Shown piece after piece: positions 42,410 to 55,495 of a stretch of DNA of 64,000 nt (positions are counted from its first letter, which is position 1; the number at the start of each line of letters is the position of its first letter). Made by a program: the position numbers and the translations under genes. Location of the stretch: contig BFEA01000387.1 in NCBI GenBank assembly GCA_003427395.1, positions 731,107-795,106 of the forward strand, written 5' to 3'. The DNA is from Chara braunii. Lineage: Eukaryota; Streptophyta; Charophyceae; Charales; Characeae. Under the pieces are notes generated by a model. It made no database searches. It had not been told where the DNA came from and saw only the letters and a program-made list of their open reading frames with translations.

Positions 42410-45400
42410 TGTCGAGGGCATTGGTCCCTCAAGGGGACCCTCCCGACCACGTCACACATAATTTTGTAGGACTGTCGCAAAGCGTTGCAGCTCTGGCCGA
42501 GTGCGCCATCCATACCTCTCGTGAATCCCTACAACAGGATAGGGTCACTCGAGGTACAAAAATACCTCCACCTGTGGGAGTTGTGACCATCCCTTAGGTG
42601 GGTGTATCCCCGCCGAGCTACCGAACCAAGTACGAAAGTTTTTCATATGCGATTGTAGAGGTGTTTAGCCGAGGGCGTTTCTCGTTCACTGTAGCATAGG
42701 GGATATGAGCGATTAACGCCCGAATTAGACCCGTGCGTGAATCGTTTCCTGGGGCGTTAATCTCCTGAAAGCAATCCTACACCGGTCGACTAGGGACGGT
42801 TTATCTAACCACACGACACACTTCACAAAACAAAATAAAGCTTCCGACGTACATCGCACATAGTCTCTTGTTCACTTTTGACCCGTAACCTTTCAATGAC
42901 AATAGATGTGGCGATCTCACGTAAGACTCTGAAGACGTAGACTTCAAGTTTCTCATATCAACCAGTCATACATGAATAGGCAAGTGGTTGCAATCATGGC
43001 TATGTGGTACCCATGACCTCGTGATCCTCAAAATTTCTAAGAGTCGTTTTTGATACTCAAGAATCTGATGCGACACATCGTGAGGGGTTAATCCCTTGAT
43101 GTTTGACAATCGCAAGTGCGATTGCAAAACCAACCCTCTTTTGCACACTGCGAAAAGGAGGTGTAGGCGGGATCCGACCCTTTGTGCGGTTAACCGCCTC
43201 TGACCCTAGGAACGAGGCTCCATTATTGGAGGCTTGGAAACAGGTAAAAGGTTTTAACTTTGGCGGTTACCGCGGACCTCATTGTCTAACTATGAAAATT
43301 TTAAAAAACAAAAGTAAAAAAAATCTTCCTTTTCTCTCGACGTAAATTTGCTCAATCCTTGCGTACGATAAAAAATAGACAGCGAGGATATATAAAACAT
43401 AAATATACGACGTAAGGTGATCACTCTCACAATCACAGTGCGACTTCCCTCAAATTATACAAATGATCGCAAACAATGTCAAATCCTGACTTCAAAATAT
43501 AAAACATAACTACAATCACACTCAGAACCGACATCGACATACCACATACTACACGGGGTCAACCTCAACCACTCTTTGCACTCACACCCTTTGCCTTATT
43601 CACACAACCCCTTGTCCTTGTTCAACCTTCCGAAAGAAAATACTCACTCCTGTTTTAAATGGTCATTTAATAAAAGTTCAGGTAAAAAAGAAAAAAAAAC
43701 AATTCAACCCACAGGGGTTAAGACCCTCGGTTGAGTAGCGAGAATGAATTAGACTTCAGTTGGAAACCGACCTGTTATGAAAAGATAACAGAAGATGATC
43801 CTTGTAGGATCAGCCTAAAGTTAGTCAACCTTGAAACAGTCTGAAAGAAAATGACCTGCAACACAACACAAGTCAGTGTCCAAGCTATGTTTGAGTGGAT
43901 ATGAAATAATCCTACCTTCCTACCTTATCTCTGACACTTGTCTAAACAATATCAAGGATTTTGACAGCATCTCCCCTGACAGGGGTAAATTGCCAAAACG
44001 TTGAAAGTCCTAATGTTTCATAACTACCATAGATTTAAAAAAAAATTGGTATCGTTTCCCAGAGGAAAAATGCCTTTGCATAAATTATATCAGACAAACT
44101 CGAAAATCCCAGAAAACTTATAAACAAGATCAGAATTTTATCTAACTCATCAGATTAGCAAAACTTTGGGTAACATCTTTCTTTAAAAAATACTATCCAA
44201 AAGTTTATACTAATCTAGATTCGAGTCAGATAAAATTCGCAACTTTTTCAAAGACAAATTTGGTCTTAAATCCCTGAATTAGTAAAAATTTAGTCAATAT
44301 CTCCTTTAGAGAAGATAACTTCCTAGATCTCTACTGACTCATAAATGTGAAGTAGACAAAAAATTTACATAAAAGGATATATCTAACTCATTGAATGAGT
44401 AAAAATTTGCACTCTCCTTGAGAGAAAGCAGAGTGTCAAATTTATGCTAGTCAAAAAATGAGTTGGACAATTCTACTATGCAAAGCCTGAAAATAATCGT
44501 ACTTCTTAGATTCTGTATAATTTTTGGCAGCAACTCCTTTAGAGAGTTGATATCTAAAATCATACAAGTTTAAGTCCTAACACATGAGATATGTGAAATC
44601 AAAATTATTTAATTTCGCTTCAGTACATGACGAGATCTAAAGTGACTCAAAGACTCAGGTTAGGTAGAGATTACACTCAACTCACATGTAAATCCATACC
44701 ACAATGAGTAAGTTCTCTCACCAAAACCCAAAGTTATTTTTCGCATAAGTAGTTCATTATCTTTAAGTTAGATAAACCCTAATACCCTTTTACTTTATGG
44801 TATAAAGACTAGACCATTCAACTTAGAAAAAATGTTTAGTTTTTCTTTATTTATAAACAAAACACAACACACATTAAAGTTTCTTTCTTCATTGGGCATA
44901 TATCCAAAGCATTAAACTTATAAACCCTCTTTGGTCGGTCATGACCAGTTAATAGCTTGAATTTAAAAGTACTTCTCTAATCTTTTTATGTTCAGCAGTG
45001 GTATAAGGTTGAACCATTCAACTTAGAAATAATGTTCAGCCTAAATAAATATTTTTGTTATATTTTTAACTTCACACTCTCTTCCTTTAATGATAAGTTA
45101 TAATCAGACCATCCAACTTAGAAACCCTGTTTGACTAACTTTGTTTGTATATATTTATAATTTGTAATATATAAATAACTATTATCAGATTTCATATTGT
45201 ATTCACGATTTTTTAGACCAAGTTATTCAACTTAGAAACAATGCTCAGTCGCAACCCAGATCCTCTTAGAAGAAAACACATTAAGAGTTGAGTCATTCAA
45301 CTTAAAAACAATATTGAACCCTTATCTTTAGAACTTTAAGAAAAGAAGGAATCCCTGAGCCATCCAACTTAGAAACATGCACAAGTCTGTTTAGAAACCT

Positions 45401-46950
45401 CCGCAAAAAAACAGGTAGACAAAACCATTTAATTTAAAAACAATATTTAACCTTATAATCAAACCCTGCATAACCCAAAACAAATTCACAATTACCAAAC
45501 CATTCAACTTAGAAACAATGTCTAACTCATAAGAAAGCAAGTCTGAGACTTGTAGCAGTCAGACCATTCAACTTATAAACATGCTTGACCCTCTTTTTGT
45601 GACCCACAATCTCCATCAATACCACTTTTCTCTCACTTTTTCCCCAATTCACCCTCAGTTGTCTGATTCCAAGTAACAATGTAAAGTAAGATTCACACAA
45701 ACTTCAATTTTACTCAATCCGATTAGATTAAAAAAAGAAGCAGTAAAACACAACGTTGCACGTATATATTTCAATAAGACTAGAGAGGTATGTAATTAGA
45801 GGTATAGTAGGCTTATACAAGGCAAATAAGATTCCATGACAGTTCTCTGTCTCCGGACCCTAAGTTTTGGCAGAGCTCCTGCAATCGGTGGGTTGACCTC
45901 CAAGTTCCTACAATCGGTAGGTGGACCTCCAACAAGATCTTGTTGCGGTCTTATGGATTGCAATCCCACATGCCGCCTTCCATTCAAAACTCACATGATA
46001 CTTAGAATAATAAGGACAGAAAGAGGGGTTTCAGATGCTCGAGATACAAGAGGGGGACAACTCAACTCATACGAGAGGGCCTTGATATATAGATATGCTT
46101 GAGGGTCCCGCAATGGTGACCAAAGCGCAATGAAGCACGACCGACCGCAAGTAGCAGCCTCTTGACAGTCCCACAAATAACCGCAATGACCCTTTTAAAG
46201 AGTCTCACCACTCCCTCGAGTCGGGACGCCATTCCCTCTGACTAATCCGCCAGTACGCAACCTAAACAGAGTTGCGTTCAACTAGAGCACACCCCTGTGT
46301 TCTATTCGAAGTGCAACAATACTCAACAAAACACAGTGACTCTGGCAGTGGAAACAATAGCGTTGCATTAAAAACACAGTAGCCGCAAAACTGCAGACCA
46401 CAATAGCAACAATGTTGGCAATACGATAACAAAAAATGCACAGCAAACAACAATGCTAAAAGGCAAAACAATTCTAAGCGAAACTGGCGTGAGATGAACA
46501 ACAAGTGCAGTAAAACCAGTTATGCACATTAACCGCAAAAAGCACAACAAGGTCAACAAAACATAGTAATCTCAGCCATCTCAAGGCTTAACAACCTCAA
46601 CAACAGCAAGTTCAACGAACTCGATAAACAGCAGCCGCAACTTAATAACAATGACAACCTATCCTTTAATGCACAACGATAATAACTAGCAATCGAACCA
46701 TAGTCAAACCGTCGAGTTCGCTGTAGCAACGAATCCAATTGTAAAAAAAAACATAAACTTCTCACTACCACCAATGCGAACGGTGACGTTCAGAGCTCAG
46801 ACAATGATCACCTAACTACTTTATCTTCACCTCTCTGGCAAGGTACAATAATTGTCCGCAACAACAAACCTTAGCACAGACAGATGTCGACCTTGTAGCC
46901 CACCACCTAAACCAGACATGTATTCTCATAGTTTGTATTCGTACTGGGAA
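42410..46950 (-). mobile_element. 7.6-kb hairpin-ended family, partial copy 2 (3' part)
   Basis: On the minus strand it ends at 42410 with the conserved terminus (plus strand TGTCGAGGGCATTGG). Reading leftwards it matches the complete copy. 46380-46500 corresponds to the GCTGC/GTTATTGC-rich region near 34490 and 49950. 45800-46110 corresponds to 50850-51170. The CTAAGTT array follows at 45640-44750, and 43640-43900 corresponds to 53300-53570 (AAATGGTCATTT, GATCAGCCT, RGGATCA). 43200-43560 corresponds to 53580-54000, and 42410-42850 is the 3' end. The first 1.9 kb or so of the element is missing. Long open frames are absent. Confidence 0.65.
44750..45640 (-). repeat. CTAAGTT-motif array in copy 2 (minus strand)
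   Basis: About ten units of the plus-strand form RACCATTCAACTTAGAAACA, spaced 45-90 bp, the reverse complement of TGTTTCTAAGTTGAATGGTC. The motif is the same as in copy 1 and differs from the palindromic form in the complete copy. Confidence 0.75.
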
Positions 46951-47081
46951 TCAGATCGACTGAGCTCTTTGTCTTTTTTTTTTTTTACACGACATTTCAA
47001 TTCTTGTTGATATCATCTCATGACACCCGTGTTATCTTTTAATGAATGTGTCCCCTCAGCCAAACTCCCACTAGATACTGG

Positions 47082-47936
47082 TGTCGGAGCAGAAACCCTT
47101 ACAAGTTACAAGGGTATCTGCTCCGGATTTTCAATGACGGGTATTGTCCGACTGTTGATATGATTTTGTTTGAATGGGTTGACTTGATGAGAATAAGGTA
47201 TTTGCCAAAGTCTATTTAAACCTAACCTACGACCATGAGACTCGAACATTTTATCTACAATTCGGAAGCCTGCGGCCTGCGAGGGCAACGACGAGGATCG
47301 GTGGAGCGCCCGACCGACCCTCACGTTTGGCGAGGCCCCGAAGACATACAATCGTTTGAAATACTAAAATCTATATTTACTCTATTTAATATTGTGACGC
47401 ACAACTGTTAACCCGAGCGATTCAGGGTTTTAAGTAGGAAAAGAAAAATATGGTGGTGCCGGGTGTGAGGCCGCGGCGCGGAAAAGGATGAGAGTTCTAT
47501 TTTTGTTTTATATTGTGTTTGCATAGTTTTGATTCCGGACTAGGGTTTCGGAGGCTGACATGTCAGACTTTCAGATTGGGCACCTGCTTAAGTCACACGC
47601 TGGCAGTTAGCCTAATGGAAAGGTTGGACCAAGGAGGGGGATGCCTAGTCCTAAATGCGAGCGACCTGTTTGCCTGCACCCCTTTATATAACGGGGCTGC
47701 TTGTGTAGCTCCCGTGATAGGAGTTAGCCCGATAGTTATCTCGTTGAACTCTCATCCAACAGTGGGATTGAAATTGAATGAGCCCTACTGGCGGTAGCAT
47801 CTTTTGTCGGAGTACAAGTGGGAAGCAGGTAGATGTGGTCGATCTTGGCTGCGTGATCATCAGGATCACACGGCTGAGATCAGCTATGTCAGAGTGAGCA
47901 TGGCCGTAGTGCAAGGATGACCAACCAAAATAGCAT
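47082..47936 (+). mobile_element. 7.6-kb hairpin-ended family, 5'-end fragment
   Basis: Starts TGTCGGAGCAGAAACCC and contains the terminal palindrome with a 7-bp duplication (TTACAAG). Homology to the start of copy 1 continues as GGATTTTCAATGACGGG. It runs into the start of the complete copy at 47937, which seems to have inserted into or beside it. The interior has short frames only. Confidence 0.55.
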
Positions 47937-47942
47937 TGTCGA

Positions 47943-47970
47943 CCCGAACACCCTTACAAGGGTATTTGGG
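47943..47970 (+). other. 5'-terminal palindrome of the complete copy
   Basis: CCCGAACACCCTT-AC-AAGGGTATTTGGG can fold into a hairpin six bases from the element start. Equivalent hairpins lie at 30471-30496 and 47085-47125. The inner ACCCTT/AAGGGT is constant, while the outer stem differs in sequence between copies yet still pairs. Confidence 0.65.
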
Positions 47971-48784
47971 CACATTTTTGCAGCTTACAGGAAGAAAGCT
48001 TTGGCAATATCTAGGGGTGCGTCCCATTTTTGTTGATTAGAGAGTGTGTGAGCGTGCACTTTGCGAGCACGCGTTAACCGGACCAAACGGTTGAGCAAGT
48101 AAGAGGGCTAGAATTTATGAGGAAGTCGCAACCTTGCACGCACAGGGAAAATTTCGGACGGCATAAAGTTGACTTGGTAAGGCTGTGACTAGAGGAGGAT
48201 GTTATCTCACTTACTGGTGGCCGACGTTTCTGGGTCACACCGTGAGAAATTTCGCAGGCACTAGGATGACCATGCACCGTCGATAGTAGAGGGCGCCGCC
48301 AAAAACCGTGTAGGGATGGCGCGAATCAAAATAAAGGCCGGGGTTTTCTGGCGTGGAGACGATAAAAGGGCGTTCGTTTAACAAGTGCGGCGGACTATGA
48401 GAGCCTCGACTGAGGCTGTAGTATGGTGGGGCAACGAGGGTGGTGAGCCAAGCGGAGCCTTGCCCTCGAGGCAGCCAAGCACGGCATTGCGGGGCCTGGG
48501 GCACATGCAATAGTCGACCGACGGCATATAGTGCGCTGCTGCAGGCCCGGTCTAGCTGAAACTACTTTTCATACTTCAGTTGGCATGCAGTAGGGTCAGG
48601 CTTGGGCTTAGCCTTATTGGTTACGTCACTAAACTATCAGCCAGCAGATCCTGAGATCGAGGCCAGCAGCGAGGAGCGGAGGAGCAGAGGAGCGCACTTT
48701 GGAGCAAACCGAGGGGTTGAGGGTCCCGCGGGACTATCCCCCCTTGGCTTTGTTAGGGAATCGGGCGGCTGACCCGATAAGGGG

Positions 48785-48790
48785 GGATTA

Positions 48791-48828
<38 letters not shown>

Positions 48829-48838
48829 TTATTATTAT
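48785..48838. repeat. TTA/ATT trinucleotide repeat
   Basis: Near-pure (TTA)n of about 50 bp inside the complete copy. A TA-dinucleotide run follows at 49015-49030. Confidence 0.95.
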
Positions 48839-51489
48839 CCCGTTTCTGGTGGTCCGGTGTCGGGACCGGCTGTAGGCCCAAGAGCTTAGCTCGATGGGTG
48901 AACCATTGAATTGCTGAAAAGTAGATTCAGCAGGAGGGGGCTGATCTTGTGCAGCCTCATTGTGGAGTTTCTCTATGGTCCTTCGGGACGTTAATAAATA
49001 AAATAAAATAAAAATATATATATATATATTTTGGAGGAGAAATTTTGTTCATAAGAGTTTTTGGTAACTTGTGGATGGAGCCGTATGAGCAGCGGAGGAC
49101 CAGATTGCTATTTGCTGCAGATGGTCAGGGATGTGTTCCATCTGAAAAGGTGCAGCCGTGCGACCCAAACTTTGTGAAAAACCTCAAATTGGCCGACCTC
49201 AAATCTGCATATTTTGCAGGTTTGGGGTCGCATTGTGAGGATGCCGTTGGGAGCCATGAAGTGATGGACTAGGCTTGGGCGGCGGAGCAAGGCAGAGGCC
49301 GCAGCAGCAACACTAGATATGCGCAACTGTGTGCACAAAAACCTTCTCCACTTGGGCCTCGCAGACCTTAATTTGAGTTTTTGTCTGCTACCATTAAGAT
49401 CTGCATAGGCCCTGTGTCACCCAGGCTTCGCAACAGGCATGTGCCTTCCTACTTGTGGCAGCATGGGAATCGGGATAGCTGGGCAAATAGGCTGGGCACT
49501 TCAGCGCTGTCCATACTTTGGGGCTGACGAAAACAGCAAGGGAGCTGTTATAACCTCCATAGTGGATTGGATAAGTGTGTCCACTATCCTACAGTCAGTA
49601 TCAGTCAGCATCATTCGTGGTGCTTGGATTTAGCCCATAGGTTGGTACCGGAAGGGGGTCCAAAGGAGTTCTTGGTGGAGGCTGCAGCGATATTGGGGTG
49701 TGTTGTGCACGCTACCTGCTGTTGTGTTGGCTGACGTGCCCCATTGCTGTGTAATGCAAGTGCGGATCTCGGCGCTACCTGCGGTTACTATGCACAATCA
49801 GTTCTTGCTATGAGAATTGCGTGGGCCGTTACCTTGGCTGCGCCTCGCCGTATTGCTGCATGTTGCTGCAACACTTGCTAGGTAAATTGTTACAAATTGC
49901 AGTCTTATTGAGTATATTGCGCAAGCGTATTGCTGCGCATGCTGTGCCTTATGTGGGATATTGCTGCGTATGAATGCTGCGGCCGCAAGGCTTGCGGTAC
50001 AGTAAGGCGACTTATAGTATTTGGCTTGCACAGTAGTGCGACACTGGGTTGATGTGCCGGATCGTGGTAGGTGCAGTACTCTGTTAAAGTTAGTTGCATC
50101 TCAAGAAGAATACAGGAGGACTGTGACTTACCTGACTCCTCGTGAAATAGTAGGGGTTTTACTGTACTGCTGTTGAGTTTTCTCAAAACTTGGCGTAGAC
50201 ACACTGTGGTGGGGTTGCCATTCTGAACATGAGTTGTGACTTCTCTACTATATTGAACTATGAGCAAAAGGGACCCTATAGCTAGACTATATTTGAGTGT
50301 TACGCGTTTCCGTGCCACCGCTGTGCGACGCTAGGGTCGCTGTTCATTAACCTTGCTGGTGCTAAGATTGCCAAGCCGGAAGGGACTGAAGTTGCTGTGT
50401 TTTCAGGGCATTAAAAGTTGAGTTAGGTTGCCGTTTCGGGTTGTCAATCCTAGGACTGTGCTGCTACTGTGCCTCTGCATTGTGACACCTCATTAGTTGG
50501 ACCATTTGGGAACAAATACTGTACACTTTGCTGACTGTGGATTACTGTATTACTGGGCATCTTGCCTCAAACCGCTTGCGGGCTATTTTGATGCGCGACA
50601 TTATGAAAGTCTTTGCGAGCTCTTGGTTGTTACATGAATACTGCTACGACGACTGAATTCACCTGCGCTACTACGCTGCATTTTTGCTGTGTACTGTTGC
50701 ATCCCGAATATACTACGGAGTTGTATCATAATTAAACACGGCCTGTCTAAGCTATGAAACAACTGTCTGATCAAAGAGAGGGATAAGGGAGGCTTGGAAG
50801 AGTGAATGGGGTTGGTATGGAGGAGGCGATCGCTACGGCTTACAGGTTCGGGGGACTGTTACTCTGCGTTTTGGCTGGGATCTAACCATCTGCATTGCGT
50901 GTTACTGACCATCATTGCGGGGCCCTCAGGCGCATCGAGATTTCAAGGCCCTCTCATTGTGAGTTGAGTTATCCCACCCTTGGATCTCGAGAGTCTAAAC
51001 TTTCTGCTTGTACCCTTCTTACTCTCAGTCTAGTCTAAGGCTATGAGGGCAAGGCGGCAGGCGGGATTGCAACCCATAGGTCCGCGCCAAGTCCTTGTGG
51101 GAGGTCCACCCACCGATTGCGGGAGCTCTGCCGGAACCCAGGCGGGGTTCTGGAGGCAGGGAACACTCAGGTATAATTTCATTTGACATGTGTGATCCCT
51201 TCCCCTAACAGTTATCCTTGGGTTATCTTAATACAACTATGTAAGCATGCTGCCTTTTGTTTTGTTATGTATGACAGGACATGCATTGGGAAAGGTAAGT
51301 GAACAAATATATGAGGGAAGTGAGGCATCATGTGAGTAAATTCAGATACAGTTACACTAGGGGAAGGTGGGAGGAAGCTGGTTTGCATGCGTTTGACTGG
51401 GTCAACCCAAAGCTGAGCTCCTCTAAGTTGATGTGGGCTCAATGCTGTGTTTTATTTATGCTTGCTGGGCTGACTGTATGATCTCTGAG

Positions 51490-52660
51490 GGTTGGGCCTA
51501 TCCTAAGTTGGACGGACCAGTCGCTGTTTCTTTGGGGGTTTCTGAACAGGAGGATGGACACCCTAAGTTGGGAAGACCCAGAATCCTGATGTTTCTTTTT
51601 GGGGTTGCTGAAAACAGAGTTGGGGATATTCTAAGTTGCGTAAACCCGGTTCTGCGTGTGTTTCTTCTAAAGGGGACAAGGGCATGAGGCTGAGCGTACC
51701 CTTAAGTTAGGGCGGCTCAGTCATAAGTCATGAACAAAAAGGTCAACCAAAAGTATATAATTTTGATATATATTATACGAATCTATACCATATGGCAGAC
51801 CGGGCACCCTAAGTTGGGAAAGCCAGTCAGTAAGTTAGGTAGAACAAAAAGAGAAGAGAGATAAGTGAAAAATATAATGAAGGTAACCCAGTCAGACTGA
51901 GCGTACCCTTAAGTTAGGGCGGTTCAGTCCTATGCTCGTGATAATACAAGGGCGCCGAAAGTTAGTATAAATCTTTTTTTATTTTTCCTTCTAAACACAA
52001 GGCATGATTGGATGTCTCCCTAAGTTGGGTAGGTCTGATCATCTGCCTAATAAGAGAGAAACATATAAAGTTTGTGCAAGTATACCAATGGTTGTTCTCT
52101 TATACTGTCGTTGCGGAGGTAAGCGTACCCTTAAGTTAGGGCGACTTATTCATACGTCGTTTGTGCTTTGTTCAGGCAGATCAAGCGTACCCTTAAGTTA
52201 GGACGGTCTGGTTATATTGTCTTATGTATCTAAACCTGTTAAAGCTAGTTAGGTGTACCCTTAAGTTAGGGCGGCCTACTGATATGCTCTTGTCGTTGAT
52301 GTTATGTAGGTTGGACGTACCCTTAAGTTAGGATGGTCTGACCATTCGTCTTAGGCAGGTTAGGCACACCCCTAAGTTGGGGCAGCCTAATCCTATGCCC
52401 TATGTAATATTGTCTAAAGATGACTAGGCATACCCTTAAGTTTGGGCAGTCTAGTTTATGCTTCATGTCGTCAGTTAAGCAGGAGCCAGGCGTACCCTTA
52501 AGTTAGGGCGGTCTGATCATATATTTTATGAGTAGAGTCGATGTGGTGTTGGGCATACCCTTAAGTTAGGGCAGTCCAGTTGTGCGTACTTTTACTTGTT
52601 TACTTAGGCAGGTTTGACATACCTTTAAATTATGGCATTGTCTAATCCTATGCCATAGGC
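51490..52660 (+). repeat. CTTAAGTTAGGG array in the complete copy
   Basis: About 16 units spaced 55-110 bp. The first few read CCTAAGTTGGGANGACC; from about 51.7 kb the form ACCCTTAAGTTAGGGCGGTC predominates (for example 51700, 51907, 52130, 52190, 52257, 52320, 52431, 52495, 52557). The core CCCTTAAGTTAGGG is an imperfect palindrome. The spacers are unrelated to each other, so this is not a conventional tandem satellite. Confidence 0.8.
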
Positions 52661-54064
52661 AAGGGGGCTACTAAGGGAAAAAGAGTCGAGTGATCTAATG
52701 AACTACTTGGGCCAAACTTATGTGGGATTGTGAGAGATGTTTGTATATGCATGCTTACGGGCTCTCACTTTGGGGTGTCTTTTTGATAGATTAGCTGTTT
52801 AGATGCTCGCCAAATGCTGAAGCCATAGATAGATGAGATGGATGATGGGAGAGAGAACTTGGGATGAAGATAGAACTGACCCTGCTAAGAGTAGGATCAG
52901 GGCTAGCCACACTCTCATTTAGAGGTTGTGCGGGCTATCATTTGATTCTGAGTCATCAAGCAGATGTCAAAAGATAGTCCCAAGTATAACTTGCTTTATC
53001 TTTCTGTCTTTCAGCTTGTATAAATCTTGACAGTCTCCTGTTCCTACGGGAAGCGCAACCGAAATTTTTACAAATCTGAAAGAGTTAGTCATTTTTTGGC
53101 TCATACAAATTCTGAAAAGACACTTTTTTATATGGGAAGCACTGCCGAAATTTCGTAGAATATGAGGAGTTGGAATGTTTTTCAGCCAGGAGCTACTTAG
53201 CAGATCCATCCAGGATAGAGGAGATGTTCAGTGACTTGGTACCAGCAGAGGAGCTAGGTTACGAACTAGGGAGTATTCCCCTTTTTTGGCATGAACATAG
53301 TAGTGGTTCATTTTTGTCTGTACTGTGATGCAGGTTTCCGTATTTTGCCTGAAGGCTTGATCCGATCAGCCTGATCCTTCAAAAGGATCACTTTTCTGTT
53401 TTCACTGATAACAGGTCGGTTGCCGATTCGTCGGTTTATGACTCAACTTTCTCATTTCTACTGCCTCTCAACCTAAGGCCTTGGCCCTTGCCGAGATTTA
53501 TGTGTTTCTTTGGGTTTTCACCCAACTTCTTTATAAATGGTCATTTCTTAAGGACTGAGTATTTTTGTTGAGGATTGGTGGGGAAATGGTTGGGCTTGTG
53601 TGCATAAGGCAGGGTGTGAGCTGCAGGAGGTTGGATAGTTGACCCTCTTAGCGTGTGTGATGTTGTCTAAATGTTGTGCGTATGATTGCAGGTATGTATA
53701 GAAGAGTCTCGATTGAGTCATGTTGAATGATTATGTTTTGGATTCAGATAAGCAAACCACACAACTGTTGTGAGAGTGAACTACCCCACAACCTTTTGTT
53801 TGAGTAAGATTGTTCTCCCCCCGTCCTAGTAATGCGCTAGGTAGAGTGGGCGTACACACGGGTATTTAGGTTTTCGCCTGCCAACGTCAAGTACTCGCTT
53901 TCTTTTTTCCTTGTTTAAATTATTTTGGTGGAACGATAAAGTTCCGGGCGGAAGGATTAGCGTGTTGCTGGTGATGCGCCAGACAACTCACCACCGCTCC
54001 GAATTCCTTCCTGCCCTAGGGACCATCTTACCCCGCACCCTTTGGGGCACCTCAGGGTGCAGAA

Positions 54065-55200
54065 GATGGTAAGACCCTCAGACCGGTTTTGCGCTCGTTA
54101 AAGGTTAACCCCCCTTAGCGCGCACTTCAGCCGACGCCTGAGCGTCGAGAGCGACCCCATGGCTCAAATGAGGCCACTCGGGTATGGGCACTACATAGTG
54201 CACCGACATCACGACTGCTTGCGCAAATCCGCATTGTTAGCCGGCATGCGCAGGTCCGGTGTTCGCGCGGTTTTATATTAACCAACGCACGCAGCGCCTG
54301 TCGATTTCCGCGCTCGCAAGTTCTGGGTCAAGCGGAGAGAGCAAAGGCGCTTTAGGGCCAGTAGACCCGAGTTTCGGCAGCACGAAACGACGACGTGGGT
54401 AGGGTATCAGTCCTAGTCGGCCTACGGGGGACCCGCGTACGAGCCTCCAACGTATTGAACGTCGGGCGGCCTAGTATGGGTCTGAGTTTGGGCACTACCC
54501 GCATGCATTGTTCGTGTTGGCCTACCCCTTCCATTTGAGATGACCATCAGGCTATGGGCTAGACGGGGCAAGGATAAGAGGTGATCCTCCTTTTCTACCT
54601 GCAGTTGTTTCCTCTGTTAAGTTTTCATGGTTGGACGTTGTAGTCTGTGGTAGCCGTCAAAGTCAAACCCCTTGAGTTTGGCTACCACGACAGCCATGAA
54701 GCTGTCTACTCAACCCCTTTGCACAGGGTGCAAAAGAGGGTGTGGTCTTCAACCGCGCACGGCGGTCGTCTAGCGCCAAGAAGGTAACCCCTCAAAGCGT
54801 TTGTCAACCGACACCTGAGTGTCGAACACGACCCTCGAGATTACCAAGGGCCGCGCGGTTACGAATACTACGTAGTACCCCATCAACGCGAAGGCTTGCG
54901 AATGCCCGCATGGTTGGTCGATATGAGGAGGCCATGCGCTCGCACGTCTCTTATACGAAAATCCAGCGCGCAATACCTATCTGATTCTCGCGGCATAACG
55001 TTATGGGTCGGATACTGAAGGGACTAGGAGTGTTGTGATGTTATTTGAGGTGTTTGTTTTGTGTTTTTCCATGTGTTATGTGGGGGTAGATGTGAGTGTT
55101 GTGGTGCAACGCGTGGTATGTGTGATGCGTCCTAGTCGACCGCCGCCGAGTCGCGTTTGGGACCTCAACCCCCCAGTACGTCGATTCGCGTGCGGGTTCG
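54065..55200 (+). repeat. Diverged direct duplication of a 480-bp GC-rich block
   Basis: Blocks at 54065-54540 and 54725-55200 share landmarks in the same order: CGACRCCTGAGYGTCGARMRC, ATGC-CGAC-CCCATCA/ACCGACATCACG, GCTTGCG-AA, and GTCCTAGTCGRCC followed by ACGT-GAACGTCGGGCGG or ACGTCGATTCGCG. A hairpin (GTAGCCGTCAAAGTCAAACC, then TTGAGTTTGGCTAC) lies between them at about 54649. Confidence 0.6.
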
Positions 55201-55495
55201 ATTTTCGGGCGTTCAACCACGTGTAACCCCCTATGCTACAGCGAACGAGAAACGCCCTCGGCTGGGCCACCTCTGCAATTGCATACGAAAAACTTTCGCA
55301 TGTGGGTCAATAGCTCGGCAGGGATACGCCTACCTAAGGGATGGTGACAGCTCCCGCAAGTGGAGGTAAGCGGTGCCTCGCGTGACCCTGTCCTGTCATA
55401 GGGGTTCGCGAGAGGTACGGCTGGCGCACTCGGCCGGAGCGGCAAACGCTCTTCGCGACAAGCCCTGCATAATCCTGCGTGACGCGGCCGAGAGG

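Noticed and set aside
51490-52660. CRISPR-like array (short repeats with unrelated spacers)
   Set aside because: The repeats are degenerate, spacing varies from 55 to 110 bp, there are no cas genes, and the setting is a plant-type nuclear genome.
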